From Byssochlamys sp. IMV 00236 (taxonomy: Eukaryota; Ascomycota; Eurotiomycetes; Eurotiales; Thermoascaceae), in contig MSJH02000523.1 in NCBI GenBank assembly GCA_001931875.2, forward strand, positions 1 to 63,792: 63,792 nucleotides of DNA, given 5' to 3'. Position numbers and translations under genes: made by a program. The notes below the pieces were generated by a model that was given only the letters and a program-made list of their open reading frames with translations, was not told the DNA's origin and did not search any database. Of the stretch, positions 37,110 through 47,691 are shown piece after piece (the stretch's first letter is position 1; the number at the start of each line of letters is the position of its first letter).

Positions 37110-38916
37110 TTATTGCTCTTCAATTTCAATCATACCCACGTCAAGGTCTTGCTCTACTTCCACTTTTCCAGCATCATTTTCTGAATAAGTATATACTTTT
37201 ACGCAGCCATCTACAAATATGTAATAAGTCATCATACTATAGTCTAATATGTAAATTACCATCTCCACATGAAAATAATAGAGGTCTATAAGGATGAAAT
37301 ATCACATCACGAACTTCCATATCTAAATGAACAAACGGATGAGTAATAGTACTTGTGAAGAATGTTTCTTTTATACCTTGGTGGTCTTTTAAAATGGCAG
37401 TTACTTGGCCTGATAACATATTAAACACAAAAATTTGTCCATAGATTGTAGGTGCAAGTAGATATCTTCCGTTTGAAGCAATTTTTACCAACCATGAATT
37501 GGAGTGATAGCTACACTCTTGTTGTTTAGAGAGAAAGTAAATACTTAAAAAAACAACTTACTCTTCGTCTTGGTATTTCTTGACTTGTTCAAATTTAAAC
37601 TGTTCACCGTCTTTTGTGGGATATACTAGTTTATGTAAAGTACATGTGTTTGGCTTGGATGCTATGTAGAATTGTAAGTAAAATGGAAGCTAATAAGCTT
37701 TCATACTTACAGACTCCTTCACTCACATCACAAAGCTCTGCTCCTCTAGTAATAAACCAAGCGTATTCCCCTCTTTCCTTGTCGTTATCCTCATATTGAC
37801 TAAAATAGAGGGATTCATCTAACCAACGAACAAATTTACCACAATCACAGTATGATGAATATAGATCGCTAAAGGTTTGCAGTAGCTATAAAAAAAAAAA
37901 AGGAATAAGACCTATACTTTTTCTATATGTCATCTATATACCTGTGCATTTTCAAAATCATATAGTCTCACATGTTCATCTGTTGCAGCCAAAAAGTATT
38001 TATTACCCGTATTTGGTACAAAGGAAACAGTAAATGCCATGCAAGTGATATTATCATCCATCTTTGTGCTATCCAAGAACGTAATCCAATCCTTGTCCAT
38101 GTGCCACCTGATGATGCTACCATCTTGACTAGTTGATAAAAGGTAATTCTGTCCATCAAATTCGAGTGCTTTAATACACAAGATCTCTTCGGTATGTCCT
38201 TCCAACTTGGTTACTACTTTTGAATCAATCACGTTGAATATCTTGATCGGACAAGGCAGGATATGATTATCATCATCTTCTGCCGACCAACGATGTCTGT
38301 CTTTTAATTTGCCTCCTACTGTCATGTATTCACTGTTTGCGACAAACTTTCCACAATAGAATTCATCAATGTTCTTTTCTTCTGTGTCTCTCAGTTTTCG
38401 CACGAGGGCAAAATCATTTTCAACATCCCAGATCTTGACAGCACCGATATTGGAGAAAGTAGCCAACAGGGTGCCATCTTGGGAAAGTGCCATGCTTGTG
38501 ATAGGTGCCTGATCGTTGATCGTACAAGGTATACTCTCCAACACATGGCTTTCGTTGATAGTATGAATCATTTGATGTCCAGATTCAGCATGATAAGTCC
38601 AGTAGTTATCTGGATAGTTTTCTCGTAACTCTTCCACTCGTTTACTGTTCCAAAACTCAGGTTCCTTTTTGACAGGCGCAACTTTGGCTCTGCCCTTTTG
38701 AGTTGTTTCTTTCTTTGTTGTCGTCTTGCGTTTCACCAGTGTCTTTTTCTTTTTCGCTGTCTTTTTTCTTTTCTTGTCATCTTCTGAACTGGTTTGTAGT
38801 AGATCGTCTGTCAATATTTCGTCTGTATCTTGGTGTTCTCGACTGCCAACAGACAAGTTCTCAAACTCGTCAATATCTGAACCTTCTGTATATGAAACTG
38901 ACTTCTTTCTGGGCAT
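37110..38916 (-). CDS. WD40-repeat protein with basic/acidic N-terminus
   Basis: The start at 38916 gives MPRKKSVSYTEGSDIDEFE, followed by a strongly basic Lys/Thr tract (residues about 48-85) that looks like a nuclear localisation region. Beta-propeller blades follow: ITSMALSQDGTLLATFS, AVKIWDVENDFALVRKL, YLLSTSQDGSIIRWHMD, YFLAATDEHVRLYDFENAQ. Across more introns come LFSCGDG and VKVYTYSEND, and an acidic end (EVEQDLDVGMIEIEEQ). The family is not one I can name. A chromatin- or ribosome-biogenesis-type nuclear WD40 protein is a reasonable guess from the tail composition alone. Introns are short, and one (37867-37941) includes a poly(A) tract. Confidence 0.75.
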
Positions 38917-39256
38917 AGTTTTGTATTAGAAAAGAAAAAGAAAAAGTCGGTCGCGCGTTTCAAAGGGAAAAAAAAAAGAAAAAAGTAACTGGTGTGACTA
39001 CGTCCTTGAATCGCGCGCGTTTTAAAAATCTACATGTAGACAACATAAGAGAGGGGCTATTCTTTATGTAAACTTTTATCCCATTTTTTTTTTTGCCTTG
39101 TCAAATTTTAATAGTTTAAAAGAATGAAAGCACTCACAATTGTTTATTTATATGCAAAGGGATAACAAATATATATAAAAAAAAGGGAGCAAAATTAAGG
39201 GGGGGGATTACATGATTATATATGTGAGGTTACTAGAGTAATATATACCATTGCCA

Positions 39257-40466
39257 TTATTTTTGTGCTAAAAAGGCATACAAACCGATAAACGCTCTTG
39301 ATCGAACCAAGGCGCGTTTAGTGGTATCAAGCAAGATATGATAGTTTTCATCTTGTTCAATATTCAACGACTTCTTGAGCCAAGGAGCCAAACCCTCGAG
39401 TATACCTTGAAATGTATGCAAATAAGCATGACCCACTGGTCCTCCCCAGCCGAGCGGAACCTCACGATAGTCACTTTGTACAATCTTCATACCATTATCA
39501 ACCAACATCGTATCGTATTTAGCTGCAACAGAGGGGTCAAGTTGATATGACTCACAGAATGATTCAAATGCCTCCATATACGTTTTTGCTACATTATCAA
39601 TTGTCGTAATCTATTCCACACACCATGTTAGTCCATTTCCCTTTTTTTTTTTTTATATGTAAAAAATGTTTTACATTAATGCGCATGTCCACTTCAACAC
39701 ATTGAAAACAGCCTCCGTCTTTTAATACGCGCTTGATTTCGGATAAGATGAATGGCCATTCTTTTGATTTGAAGGCTAGTACAACAAACCTATCGAGTTG
39801 TGTTACAATTTGCATAAAGAAAATATATAATAAAAAGCACCTCATATGAACAAAATCTATTATTAAAAAGGGGGAATGTTAGATTTCTTTCTTATTTTGC
39901 CCTCAAAGATTATGCGTGTGTATGTGTATATATTACCAAAGTAATTATCAGGATAAGGTAATCCTTGAAGTATATTCGCTTCTGTAAAATGAAGGTTGGC
40001 AGGTCGAATCACTTGAGGCCAAAGACTACACATGTCAATTCCGGTAAACTGGCAGCTGGGATATTCTAGACTTTCTTCGCATAGCCAAGTTGCTGGGCCA
40101 CAGCAGACATCTAATATATTCAAGTTTGACTTTTGAAAGTCTAATAGATGAAATGCTTCTTTCATGATATTACTATACAAGACTGATTAATATCTATCAA
40201 ATATGAAAAGGAGAGAGAGAACCTTACAAGCCTAGTATTTCCTTGATAATAAAGTGCTGATCATGTAATCTATCTACTTCTTTATCGTCTTTAGGTAGCA
40301 TATATGTACTATTCTCTATCGCATGATATTCTCTTCCGTAAATGATACGCGACGTCAACTTCTTTTCTTGTTCTTTATTCTGTTTGACTGTTTTTAGTTT
40401 TTTAGCATAATGAATGTTGTTATTATTAGTAGTAAGAGAGGGATCACGTGAAATAGTCACTCCCAT
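39257..40466 (-). CDS. SAM-dependent class I methyltransferase
   Basis: The start at 40466 gives MGVTISRDPSLTTNNNNIHY. The acceptor-independent core has REYHAIENSTYMLPKDDKE and DRLHDQHFIIKEILG, then motif I LDVCCGPATWLCEESLEYP, motif II FTGIDMCSLWP, NLHFTEANILQGLPYPDNYF (motif III/IV) and LSEIKRVLKDGGCFQCVEVD (motif post-III). A C-terminal lid follows (VPLGWGGPVGHAYLHTFQG). The layout matches the fungal UbiE/LaeA-like expanded family common in Mucorales. The substrate is unknown. The protein is about 300 residues from three to four exons, and no missing key residue was noted. Confidence 0.88.
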
Positions 40467-40957
40467 ATATAACAGTATATAAAGAATATATTTAAAAAGA
40501 AAAGTTTATTCATGCAAATGATGATGATTTTATTTTCTTAAATACTTTTCCCCTTTTGATTTATGTGTCGCCTTTTTTTCTTTGCTGCCTTTGAATCCAC
40601 CCCTTAAACAAAGGCATCATTGTTTGTTTATTCTCCCTCTTAAATTCTTTCTTCATCTCCCCTTTTATTTTTGAAGAATAGGAAGATTCAATTTTATTTA
40701 AACCCTTTTTTAGAATGACAACCTTCATTTTAATGGTAAGGAGTATAAGAGTAATAATAAAACATAAACAGGCGTATTCGCATGAATTTACACAAACACA
40801 AACACACAGAGACAAGGGAGAGAAAGAGAGTGTGTGAGAGGAGAGAGAAGGGATATGTGTGTGTGTGTGTTTTAACATAAAAGGAGATAAAATCATTTAT
40901 TGAATAAATGGTATACGAAATTACAAAAAGAAAAAAATAATCATGCATTTTTCTTCT
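40467..40957. other. Intergenic interval with (GT)n microsatellite
   Basis: A short GT dinucleotide run lies at about 40856-40870. CA/GA-rich sequence lies on either side. No gene is recognised. Confidence 0.5.
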
Positions 40958-43741
40958 TTACTGTTCTTTTTCTTGTCGATTTAATTTTGTTGCGTATTCA
41001 TACAATTTGTATAATGCCAATCCAGTGAATGCGCTGTATTCCAAAACAGCTGGACGTAAATTCTTTTCATCCCAAAGCGAGTTTGAAAACTTTCGTTCTT
41101 GTACTCCTTGTCTTGCTTTCTGTTTCTCTTTGAATTGATCATAATCCCTCCAATTTTTTAAATAATAATTGACGGCGTCATTAAACTTACTCACATTACC
41201 TTCTTTAAGAATACTCGAGACTTCTTGGCATGCACCCATGGTAAGACCGAGTTGTTTCTCTATGTCACTGTAAAGCTGTTCGCCGTACCAGATGACTCGC
41301 TTGATATCAGGATTGCTGAGTAAAATACCCAGTTTGGTGTCTTTCAGTGTGGCTGGATATAAGCATGCTTGATCGATCACGATAGTATAAGATTCTGCAC
41401 TTTTGTCTGTCGCGATGAGTAACTGAAGTGCTTTGAGGGTCTCGCAGCTTTCGGTGCTAATCTTGTGATACGTGATGGCAACAGTGTAGTCCTTTTCGGG
41501 AATTGCAATCATCTGCAAATGTTCGGGCATGTTGCATTTATGCATGTAGAGTATGTAGGGTCTATCAGTCAAATAGGCAGTGTCAACAAAGGTTGGCAAG
41601 TCTTCTGTCAGCTGAGTCGCTGTTTCTGTGTTGTTGTTGTCATCATCATCATCATCATCGTCATCGTCATCGTCAAGATCATCTGGGTTGTTTACTTTGG
41701 GTCCGCTAAAGCGTTGCCGGATCGGTATTTGATTCATTTGCATTTTCATCGACCTTGGCCTTTCTTCTTCCATATCCCAAGAGCTGGACTGTATCTTATC
41801 CGTCGTTTCTGTTGTAGTACTCCATTCGTTATTGTTGTTGTAAGGGATCGCAACCGTGTTGAACTTTTGTGCCTGACGTGGTGCTTGAGGATTGGGCGAC
41901 GATGAAGGCGGTCGTGTATCGATTTCTTTAGGATCGATATCTATTTTTTTCTTCCAAAGTACCTGACTCTTGTCTGCAAACTCTCCCCACCATTCTTCTG
42001 CTCTTTCGGCTGCCTTGGATTGGTCCCATGAAAATTCACCAGATTGGCTAGCATTTCCAGTTTTTAGTTCAGTGCTGTAAATATCCTTTGTGGGCTTGGA
42101 CTGGAAGATTTTTCTGTTACTGCCGCTGCTGGGGCTGTTAACTGATGGGCTGCGCTGGTTAGATGAATACTGTCTTGTTTTTTGATTGTTGTAGTTGTTG
42201 TTGCTGCCAAAACGTGGACTCTGGTGCCTATTACCGCTTTGATGTGACTGAGATGAATGACCAAAGCGAGGCGGTTTTTGAAAGTTGGCATATCTTTGCG
42301 ACGGTTTGGCCCACATACTGTCTTCGGAAGAGGATATTCGCGACTTGGATCTAGGAGATGAGCGATACTCTGTTTCGTTAGAGCCCCAGGAATCGGGTGC
42401 AACAGAGAGCTGTTCATGTTTGATGGTTGGAGGAGCAGCAAAATGGATATCTGTCTTCTTCTCGGACAATTCACTCATCCAGTCATTCTTTTCGCATAAC
42501 TCCGTATCCTCCGCCTCATTCTCATGCCAGTTACTCGTGGTATCGGTTATTTGAGCTGGTTCATCTTCGTTTGTGGTTTTGGCTGTAGGCGTTTCAGCTT
42601 CAACTAAGGATCGCTTGATTGCCTCCTCCAGTTGTCGTTGATAGTCAGGATTGCTGTCGTCATAATCGTTGCTTGTGGTGCTCGAAGATACTTGTGTTTC
42701 AGATAAATTCTTTTTCTGGGGATCAATCACTGTCAAAAGATCTTGGCTACCAGAGGGAGAGCTTTTGCCAATCGCACGTTGTCGGTGCCAACGGTCGAGA
42801 GCCTTACGCCCTGAGGCGTTTGTTACGGAGTATGGCCAGAAATAGTCCGTCTCGGTAGGATGTTCAGCAGTATATTCATTCAAGGCAATCAAACTGACAA
42901 CATCAAATATGGCATAGACCATAGCCTTTGCAGGTAAGGGATCCTTAGTCCAGATACAATCTTCAGCCGAATAGTTGAATGCGTTACGGAGCTGTTTGAT
43001 GTTTGTGAACGCTTGAAGGCCCTTCCAGCTGTTAGCAAACTTGATCATGGCATTATGTAAGCTAAGTTGTTCAACAGCAATTGGCTTTAACTTAGCCTGC
43101 AAATCAAGAACAGGAGCTAGTTCGATTTGCTTAAAGTAACATTCAATGGCCATGGCATCGGCACGATAAGCCCATCCTACAGCGTTTATTTTCTCATTTT
43201 CCAGAATGGGTTTCAGATGGCGTGTGACAGCTTCTTGACCGATAAGATCGACTTGTATAGCGTAGCCTTTCTCTTTTGATACAGCAATTTGCAATAGTTT
43301 GAGAACAGGCATCTCTTTCTTGACACCAAGGAATTCGCAGTCGATAGCGATGCAATCACTTTTTTCGATTTCTGGAACGATGGATTCCAATTGTTGTTCT
43401 GTGGTCACTTTGATTGCTGTAATGTACTCTCCGTTATCAACAGGCACACGTACTGTGTTGTCATCCAAGCGTTCCCATCCAGGCTCAAGTTGGTCATAGT
43501 CTACTTGAATTGCAGGTCTATGAGTTTTAATTGTCGTAGGTTGGATTTGGGAAGGTGGTGGTTTATAAGCTTTCACTTTTTCAAAGTCTCTCCCGTGTCC
43601 AACAAGTCTTCTCAAAGGCTTTATAGCGTCATCAATCATTACATAATCCATAGATTCAAAGGCTGATAGCAAGCCCAAGGCAGCTTCACTTGCACATATC
43701 GTGTTCTTCCAATATTCATGGATGGTTGTTTGAAACTCCAT
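40958..43741 (-). CDS. Two-domain 3'-5' exonuclease-like protein (DEDDy/EXD1-like)
   Basis: A single intron-free frame of about 927 residues from Met 43741 (MEFQTTIHEYWKN). The frame stays open upstream to 43927, but that part is low complexity. The first domain is a DEDDy exonuclease fold: SDCIAIDCEF (D134, E136), INAVGWAYRADAMAIE (Asp about 194) and AKAMVYAIFDV (Y276, D280). All catalytic positions look present. A Ser/Gln/Asn-rich disordered middle follows, with a run of Asp (about 12 in a row, 41640-41672). A second fold-like region (YTIVIDQACLYPATLKDTKL, PDIKRVIWYGEQLY, LRPAVLEYSAFTGLALYKLY) resembles another exonuclease copy that has lost its acidic residues. It is related to the RNase D/WRN-exo/EXD1 group. 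RNA processing or silencing is an inference. Confidence 0.8.
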   Translation of the reverse strand: MEFQTTIHEYWKNTICASEAALGLLSAFESMDYVMIDDAIKPLRRLVGHGRDFEKVKAYKPPPSQIQPTTIKTHRPAIQVDYDQLEPGWERLDDNTVRVPVDNGEYITAIKVTTEQQLESIVPEIEKSDCIAIDCEFLGVKKEMPVLKLLQIAVSKEKGYAIQVDLIGQEAVTRHLKPILENEKINAVGWAYRADAMAIECYFKQIELAPVLDLQAKLKPIAVEQLSLHNAMIKFANSWKGLQAFTNIKQLRNAFNYSAEDCIWTKDPLPAKAMVYAIFDVVSLIALNEYTAEHPTETDYFWPYSVTNASGRKALDRWHRQRAIGKSSPSGSQDLLTVIDPQKKNLSETQVSSSTTSNDYDDSNPDYQRQLEEAIKRSLVEAETPTAKTTNEDEPAQITDTTSNWHENEAEDTELCEKNDWMSELSEKKTDIHFAAPPTIKHEQLSVAPDSWGSNETEYRSSPRSKSRISSSEDSMWAKPSQRYANFQKPPRFGHSSQSHQSGNRHQSPRFGSNNNYNNQKTRQYSSNQRSPSVNSPSSGSNRKIFQSKPTKDIYSTELKTGNASQSGEFSWDQSKAAERAEEWWGEFADKSQVLWKKKIDIDPKEIDTRPPSSSPNPQAPRQAQKFNTVAIPYNNNNEWSTTTETTDKIQSSSWDMEEERPRSMKMQMNQIPIRQRFSGPKVNNPDDLDDDDDDDDDDDDNNNTETATQLTEDLPTFVDTAYLTDRPYILYMHKCNMPEHLQMIAIPEKDYTVAITYHKISTESCETLKALQLLIATDKSAESYTIVIDQACLYPATLKDTKLGILLSNPDIKRVIWYGEQLYSDIEKQLGLTMGACQEVSSILKEGNVSKFNDAVNYYLKNWRDYDQFKEKQKARQGVQERKFSNSLWDEKNLRPAVLEYSAFTGLALYKLYEYATKLNRQEKEQ

Positions 43742-44081
43742 TTTTGAGGTCAAAAAAAGAAGCAAATTAAGCTCCCTTTCAGTTACTGCATTAAAAATTA
43801 ACTTATGACGTATGATAAATTGCTGTATTTTTTTTCTTTCCCTTTCTTTTTTCTTTCCCTTCTTTTGCTGTATGGATAAAGAAGTAGAGTTGAATAAGAT
43901 AAAGCAAAAAGTAAGTATAACAGCCAATCAGATTTTATGCTGTTGCATAATAAATTATTAGTTATTAAAAACAGCAAGTTTTTAGATACTGGAGTATAAA
44001 GATATACCAACTACTTGGAGATTGAATTTAATACCCTTTGATGCTTCAAATGAGATAAAGTCATGGACAATATATAATAAT

Positions 44082-45017
44082 ATGATACCTATCACGCCTT
44101 ATTCACAATATCCTGTTAGTTTATAATACATGTTTATTTATTACATACTTACACTACGCATAGTTTAACCCTCAATCAGAGTGTCTGGATGATAATCTAG
44201 AAAAGAACCTAAGAGAATCCCATGAGAGAGAAAGATACCTAGAGCGTATTATTCATTCACAAGCAAATCAACTTAAATCACCTTCTGTTGAAAATACGCT
44301 TCATACTTTAAAGAATATTTACTTGTATAACGTAAGACACAATATTCCTTTTATATATAACCTCACTAAAAAGACTAAATTAGCAAAATGAATCCAAGAT
44401 ACAGCACTCTAATGAAATGGATAGGCTAAAGAACGAAATAGATATGCTATCAAGGAAACGGCATAGGCTTGACGTGATTACTCAACATCTGAATCATTTA
44501 GAATTATTTACAAATGAGGTAATCAAATAAAAATAACTATAGAAATATTTTTAGTAAATAATGAAAAAGTCGCAGGATGAGATTCAGGATAGAAAATGGC
44601 TATTATGGAAAATAAAGATGAATGAACTCAAATTAGCAATGAAAGATATCGAATTGGAAGCACTTTATCGTAAACAGTCGACTAATTTAACCAACTTGAG
44701 TCTCTTGGCTGATAAGTTACTAAAAGATGATGATAATAAGAAGCGAAAGATGAACGATGACCGTAAGTTATTATACAACTAGACATTTCTTTTTTTTATT
44801 TTTTTATTAATATCATAAAGGACAACAATGGTCAAGGCTGTGGTCAAGGAAAGAAGACAAGATGCTGATGGAGGCAGTTCAGAAAGTAGGCACAAGTGAC
44901 TGGCAAAGAATATCCAACTATTTGCATGAACGTACACCTCACGAGTGCTTTGAACGTTGGCAGATGATATCCAGTAATCCAAGAAAGCTACCTTCGATAT
45001 CAGCTTTACTAGACTAA
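44082..45017 (+). CDS. Coiled-coil protein with C-terminal Myb/SANT domain
   Basis: Five exons can be joined in one frame. The start at 44082 (MIPITPYSQYP) splices at a GTTAG-type donor to FNPQSECLDDNLEKNLRES. Next come SNEMDRLKNEIDMLSRKRHR (heptad-like), then SQDEIQDRKWLLWKIKMNEL, and finally RQQWSRLWSRKEDKMLMEAV, SDWQRISNYLHERTPHECFE and RWQ. The last part has the three spaced tryptophans of a single Myb/SANT repeat. The stop is at 45015-45017. The protein is about 190-200 residues, so it resembles a small SNAPc/Bas1-like or orphan Myb factor. DNA binding is inferred. The first exon uses a weak donor, and an unseen upstream exon cannot be excluded. Confidence 0.7.
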
Positions 45018-45172
45018 ATTTTATTGTTATGCACTGACATTTCTTTTTTATTTTTATTATTATTAAAAATGAAACTTATTACCCTTTGACTCTAATCACT
45101 CTAATATATCACTCTAATATATATTTTGTATGAAAGTGTGGACTTTATGGTCACTCTAATATATAACACTAC

Positions 45173-45619
45173 GAGATCATAACGGAATTATCTACTATGC
45201 TTTCTCATTGTAACCCTTTTTCACGCATATATCGCCATGCACATGAGATTCTAAGCAGAAACGAGAACACAAATACGGACGGAGATTTGAGCAATAACAC
45301 CAATGACAACAATGAAAGCAACAACTCGCCTTACAATATCATCAGTCCTTCAATGAGAATGTGGTTAATCGAAGGGAGTGACAGACGTACTACCAATCTT
45401 CCTACAACGGAGAAAGTCGCTGCCGTCATACCAATTGAGTATAGCGATCGAAGCCTCAGAAATATTATACATACCTTAAGAAGAAGTGATCGTAATGACA
45501 ACATTCGTCAAGGCTATAGCTTTGACCAGCACTTTCAAAGAATCAGTCAAACGCATGTTGCATACATGCCCACCGACTATGCCCTTTTATTTCCTCATGG
45601 AACTTACGGATGGCATTGA
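45173..45619 (+). pseudogene. Helitron Rep/helicase N-terminal fragment
   Basis: The frame reads IITELSTMLSHCNPFSRIY, RMWLIEGSDRRTTNLPTTEK and FQRISQTHVAYMPTDYALLF, ending PHGTYGWH before a TGA at 45617-45619. This is the block that sits upstream of the Rep HUH motifs in Helitron proteins (CNPF-R-R-AxEIL ... RRYNxPT ... HPAYxPLxYPLLFPxGxxGWH). The HUH nuclease and helicase domains are absent. The 5' side starts directly after the last ACTCTAAT repeat. It is a truncated, non-autonomous relic. Confidence 0.85.
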
Positions 45620-45731
45620 GGCATGCGCCTTTCCTCCTCCACTGCTTGTTATAGAATGAAGATTATAATTTCCATATTAGGTAAAGACAGAGTCTGTGCG
45701 TAGTCAATAAGGAATAGAAAGTGATTTATAA

Positions 45732-46950
45732 GCACTATTCCGATGTGTAGTCTTTAAGAATAACAAATTAAGATCATTTAGTAATCATCCAGATCATTGT
45801 CATAAGCTAGGCACCGCAGCTTTAACCATAACCGTAACAGAACGAATCAAATCGTACCTGGATTTAACCCACATCAAAAAGTACGTACGTGTGCTTACAT
45901 GCCTTTTCTTTTGGTCTAAACAAATGTTGTCATTGTAGAAATGTGGTCACTACTGATGGTTATGCTGTATCCTTCATGTTTAAGAAAATCGTCTCCATCC
46001 AAGATGAACCTAGAAGAGAACTAAAGACACCCAAGGATTTTGCTGATATCGTTGACGATGCTGAAATTTGGGCTGTTGATCCTGGTATATCAGCCATCTT
46101 TACTGCAGTGGACTCTACAGAACATGAACGTGCCTGCACAACAATATTGGAAGAATACTATCATTTGTGTGGTTACAATCTTGCTACAAGGAGACGAAAA
46201 GAACACCAAGAGTGTCATTTAGACGAATTTAAGTATATTAGTGAATTACCTACTTTAAAAACTGCAAACTTGACCTCATTTTTACTAGCTGCATCTACAC
46301 GTCTACAAAGCTACCAAAGAATCCATAACTACTACTGTCAAGATAAATGGTATGTCGCTCTCTTACATGGTGTACATTTTAATAACACTGAGTATGGAAC
46401 AGGTCTCAAAAGCTAAAGTTCAAAACGTATATCAACAAGCAAAAAAGAACTCAAGAAATTGTTAAAAGACTCTTTGACAACAGCAAAAAGTATGGCAAAA
46501 CAAGCACGGTTGGCGCTAAAAATCAAAACCCAAACAAAAGCAAACATGTACCTCTACCCCCTGCTGACCTCCCTTCCTCTTCTCAACGGAAGCGAATCAT
46601 TGCGTTTGGAGATGGTTCTTTTTGTTCAAGTATGAAAGGAAAACGAACTGCACCTACAAAAAGAATTACTGAAGAAATCAAACGAAAATGCAAACAATCC
46701 AACGGGGGAGAGCGAATTTGTTTCGGTTGACGAGTACTTAACGAGTCAGATATGTAACAAGTGCAAATCCAAACAGTTAAATAACATCTCAATTACTGGA
46801 TCAAAGCGAAGAGTACACTCTGTCCTCAAGTGTAAATCTTGTGGTACGGTTTGGAATCGCGATGTGAACAGTGCATTAAATATATATGATATCTTTGCTT
46901 ACAAATCAAAACACGACAATGAAAGTCCTCCCCCTTCAAAAGACCATTAA
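45732..46950 (+). pseudogene. Fanzor (eukaryotic TnpB-like) nuclease, one frameshift
   Basis: Fanzor proteins are eukaryotic relatives of TnpB, and some are RNA-guided DNA nucleases. Two short introns (45881-45938 and 46372-46412) connect TERIKSYLDLTHIKK to NVVTTDGYAVSFMFKK. The RuvC-I block follows (EIWAVDPGISAIFTAVDS, catalytic Asp in DPG, then EEYYHLCG). Next are KTYINKQKRTQEIVKRLF, AFGDGSFCSSMKGKR, the RuvC-II block SVDEYLTSQICNKC (catalytic Glu), the zinc ribbon (CNKC ... CKSC) and RuvC-III VWNRDVNSALNIY (catalytic Asp). The stop is at 46948-46950. A GGGGG run at 46704-46708 puts the last block one base out of frame. The N-terminus before 45732 is not found, so it is either 5'-incomplete or has undetected exons. 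It sits directly after a Helitron fragment, consistent with known carriage of Fanzors by transposons. Confidence 0.88.
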
Positions 46951-46978
46951 AAGATTAACGATGCTCCCTGGATTTAAT

Positions 46979-47000
46979 GCGCTGTCTATAACGGCAGTGC
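46979..47000 (+). ncRNA. Candidate guide-RNA scaffold hairpin 3' of Fanzor
   Basis: An eight-pair stem (46979-46986 with 46993-47000, two G-U pairs) closes a six-base loop 28 bp after the Fanzor stop. In TnpB/Fanzor systems the guide RNA overlaps the 3' end of the gene and is structured there. The stem is seen. The RNA role is an inference, not shown by sequence alone. Confidence 0.3.
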
Positions 47001-47065
47001 ATCCCTTAACGCCTCGGTAAGTATAAAATGAATAGGACGTTATTCTTTATTCATTAGTCTTCTAG

Positions 47066-47691
47066 TTACCTTTTGAACTGACTTTGCTCTTGAATATAAT
47101 CGTCTTACCTATGATAATCTGAAGCCAATGAAGGCAAACCTTTCTACTATGATGATAAGTGCTTAAGTTTACGATCTTTTAAACGCGAAAGGGTCGCTTT
47201 TTATCCTTTCGTTTGAATATTTGACATGATATATTGACATTTACATCTCACAGACAAAGTGTACCACATGCTTTAGAGACAAGCACACTATGATTTCTGA
47301 CAAGACAAAGTACCTCGAGGATCTCTCATCGAATTGTTTTTATGCGTTATCAAAATGATTTTTTCCTCACAAGTACTTCCATTGTAGCATTTATACTATT
47401 TTGAGACATGTTTTAAAACAAGATAAAGGGCTCAACAAACTTTAGATCTGTTGTCTTAAATTGAGAGCTCACAAGTACCAAATAAATCTCTATTACTATT
47501 CTTTTTAATTCATGAGAATGCGTCTAATTTAATTGGATTGGTGTGACTTTGCTTGACAGATAGAACGAGAAGAGACGAGCGAGAGAGACAAAGCTAGTGT
47601 TTTTTGCATAAGAACCTTCTATTTCTTTCTTTTCTTTTTTTTTTTCCTTTCTTTCTTGCCCAAGTGAATAGTTTATATAGAAATAATAATT
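47066..47691. other. Intergenic interval upstream of WDR26/GID7 gene
   Basis: No coding signal was seen. T-rich tracts (47622-47645) lie directly before the gene's start. Confidence 0.45.

Larger units (their letters stand above)
45096..47065 (+). mobile_element. Composite Helitron fragment plus Fanzor element
   Basis: This unit begins at a cluster of four ACTCTAAT direct repeats (45089-45160). It continues through a truncated Helitron Rep reading (45173-45619), about 110 bp of unassigned sequence and the Fanzor reading (45732-46950), then a stem-loop and a donor-like GTAAGTAT. No terminal inverted repeats were seen, which fits both Helitrons and TnpB-type cargo. The true borders are unknown. 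Confidence 0.7.

Noticed and set aside
41465..42858. Plus-strand ORFs inside the exonuclease gene
   Set aside because: They are reading-frame shadows of a long intron-free gene on the other strand and have repetitive His/Cys/Ser content.
43742..43927. N-terminal extension of the exonuclease ORF to 43927
   Set aside because: The added stretch is Phe/Ser/Lys low complexity. The downstream Met gives a protein-like start, and the extension crosses promoter-like T-runs.
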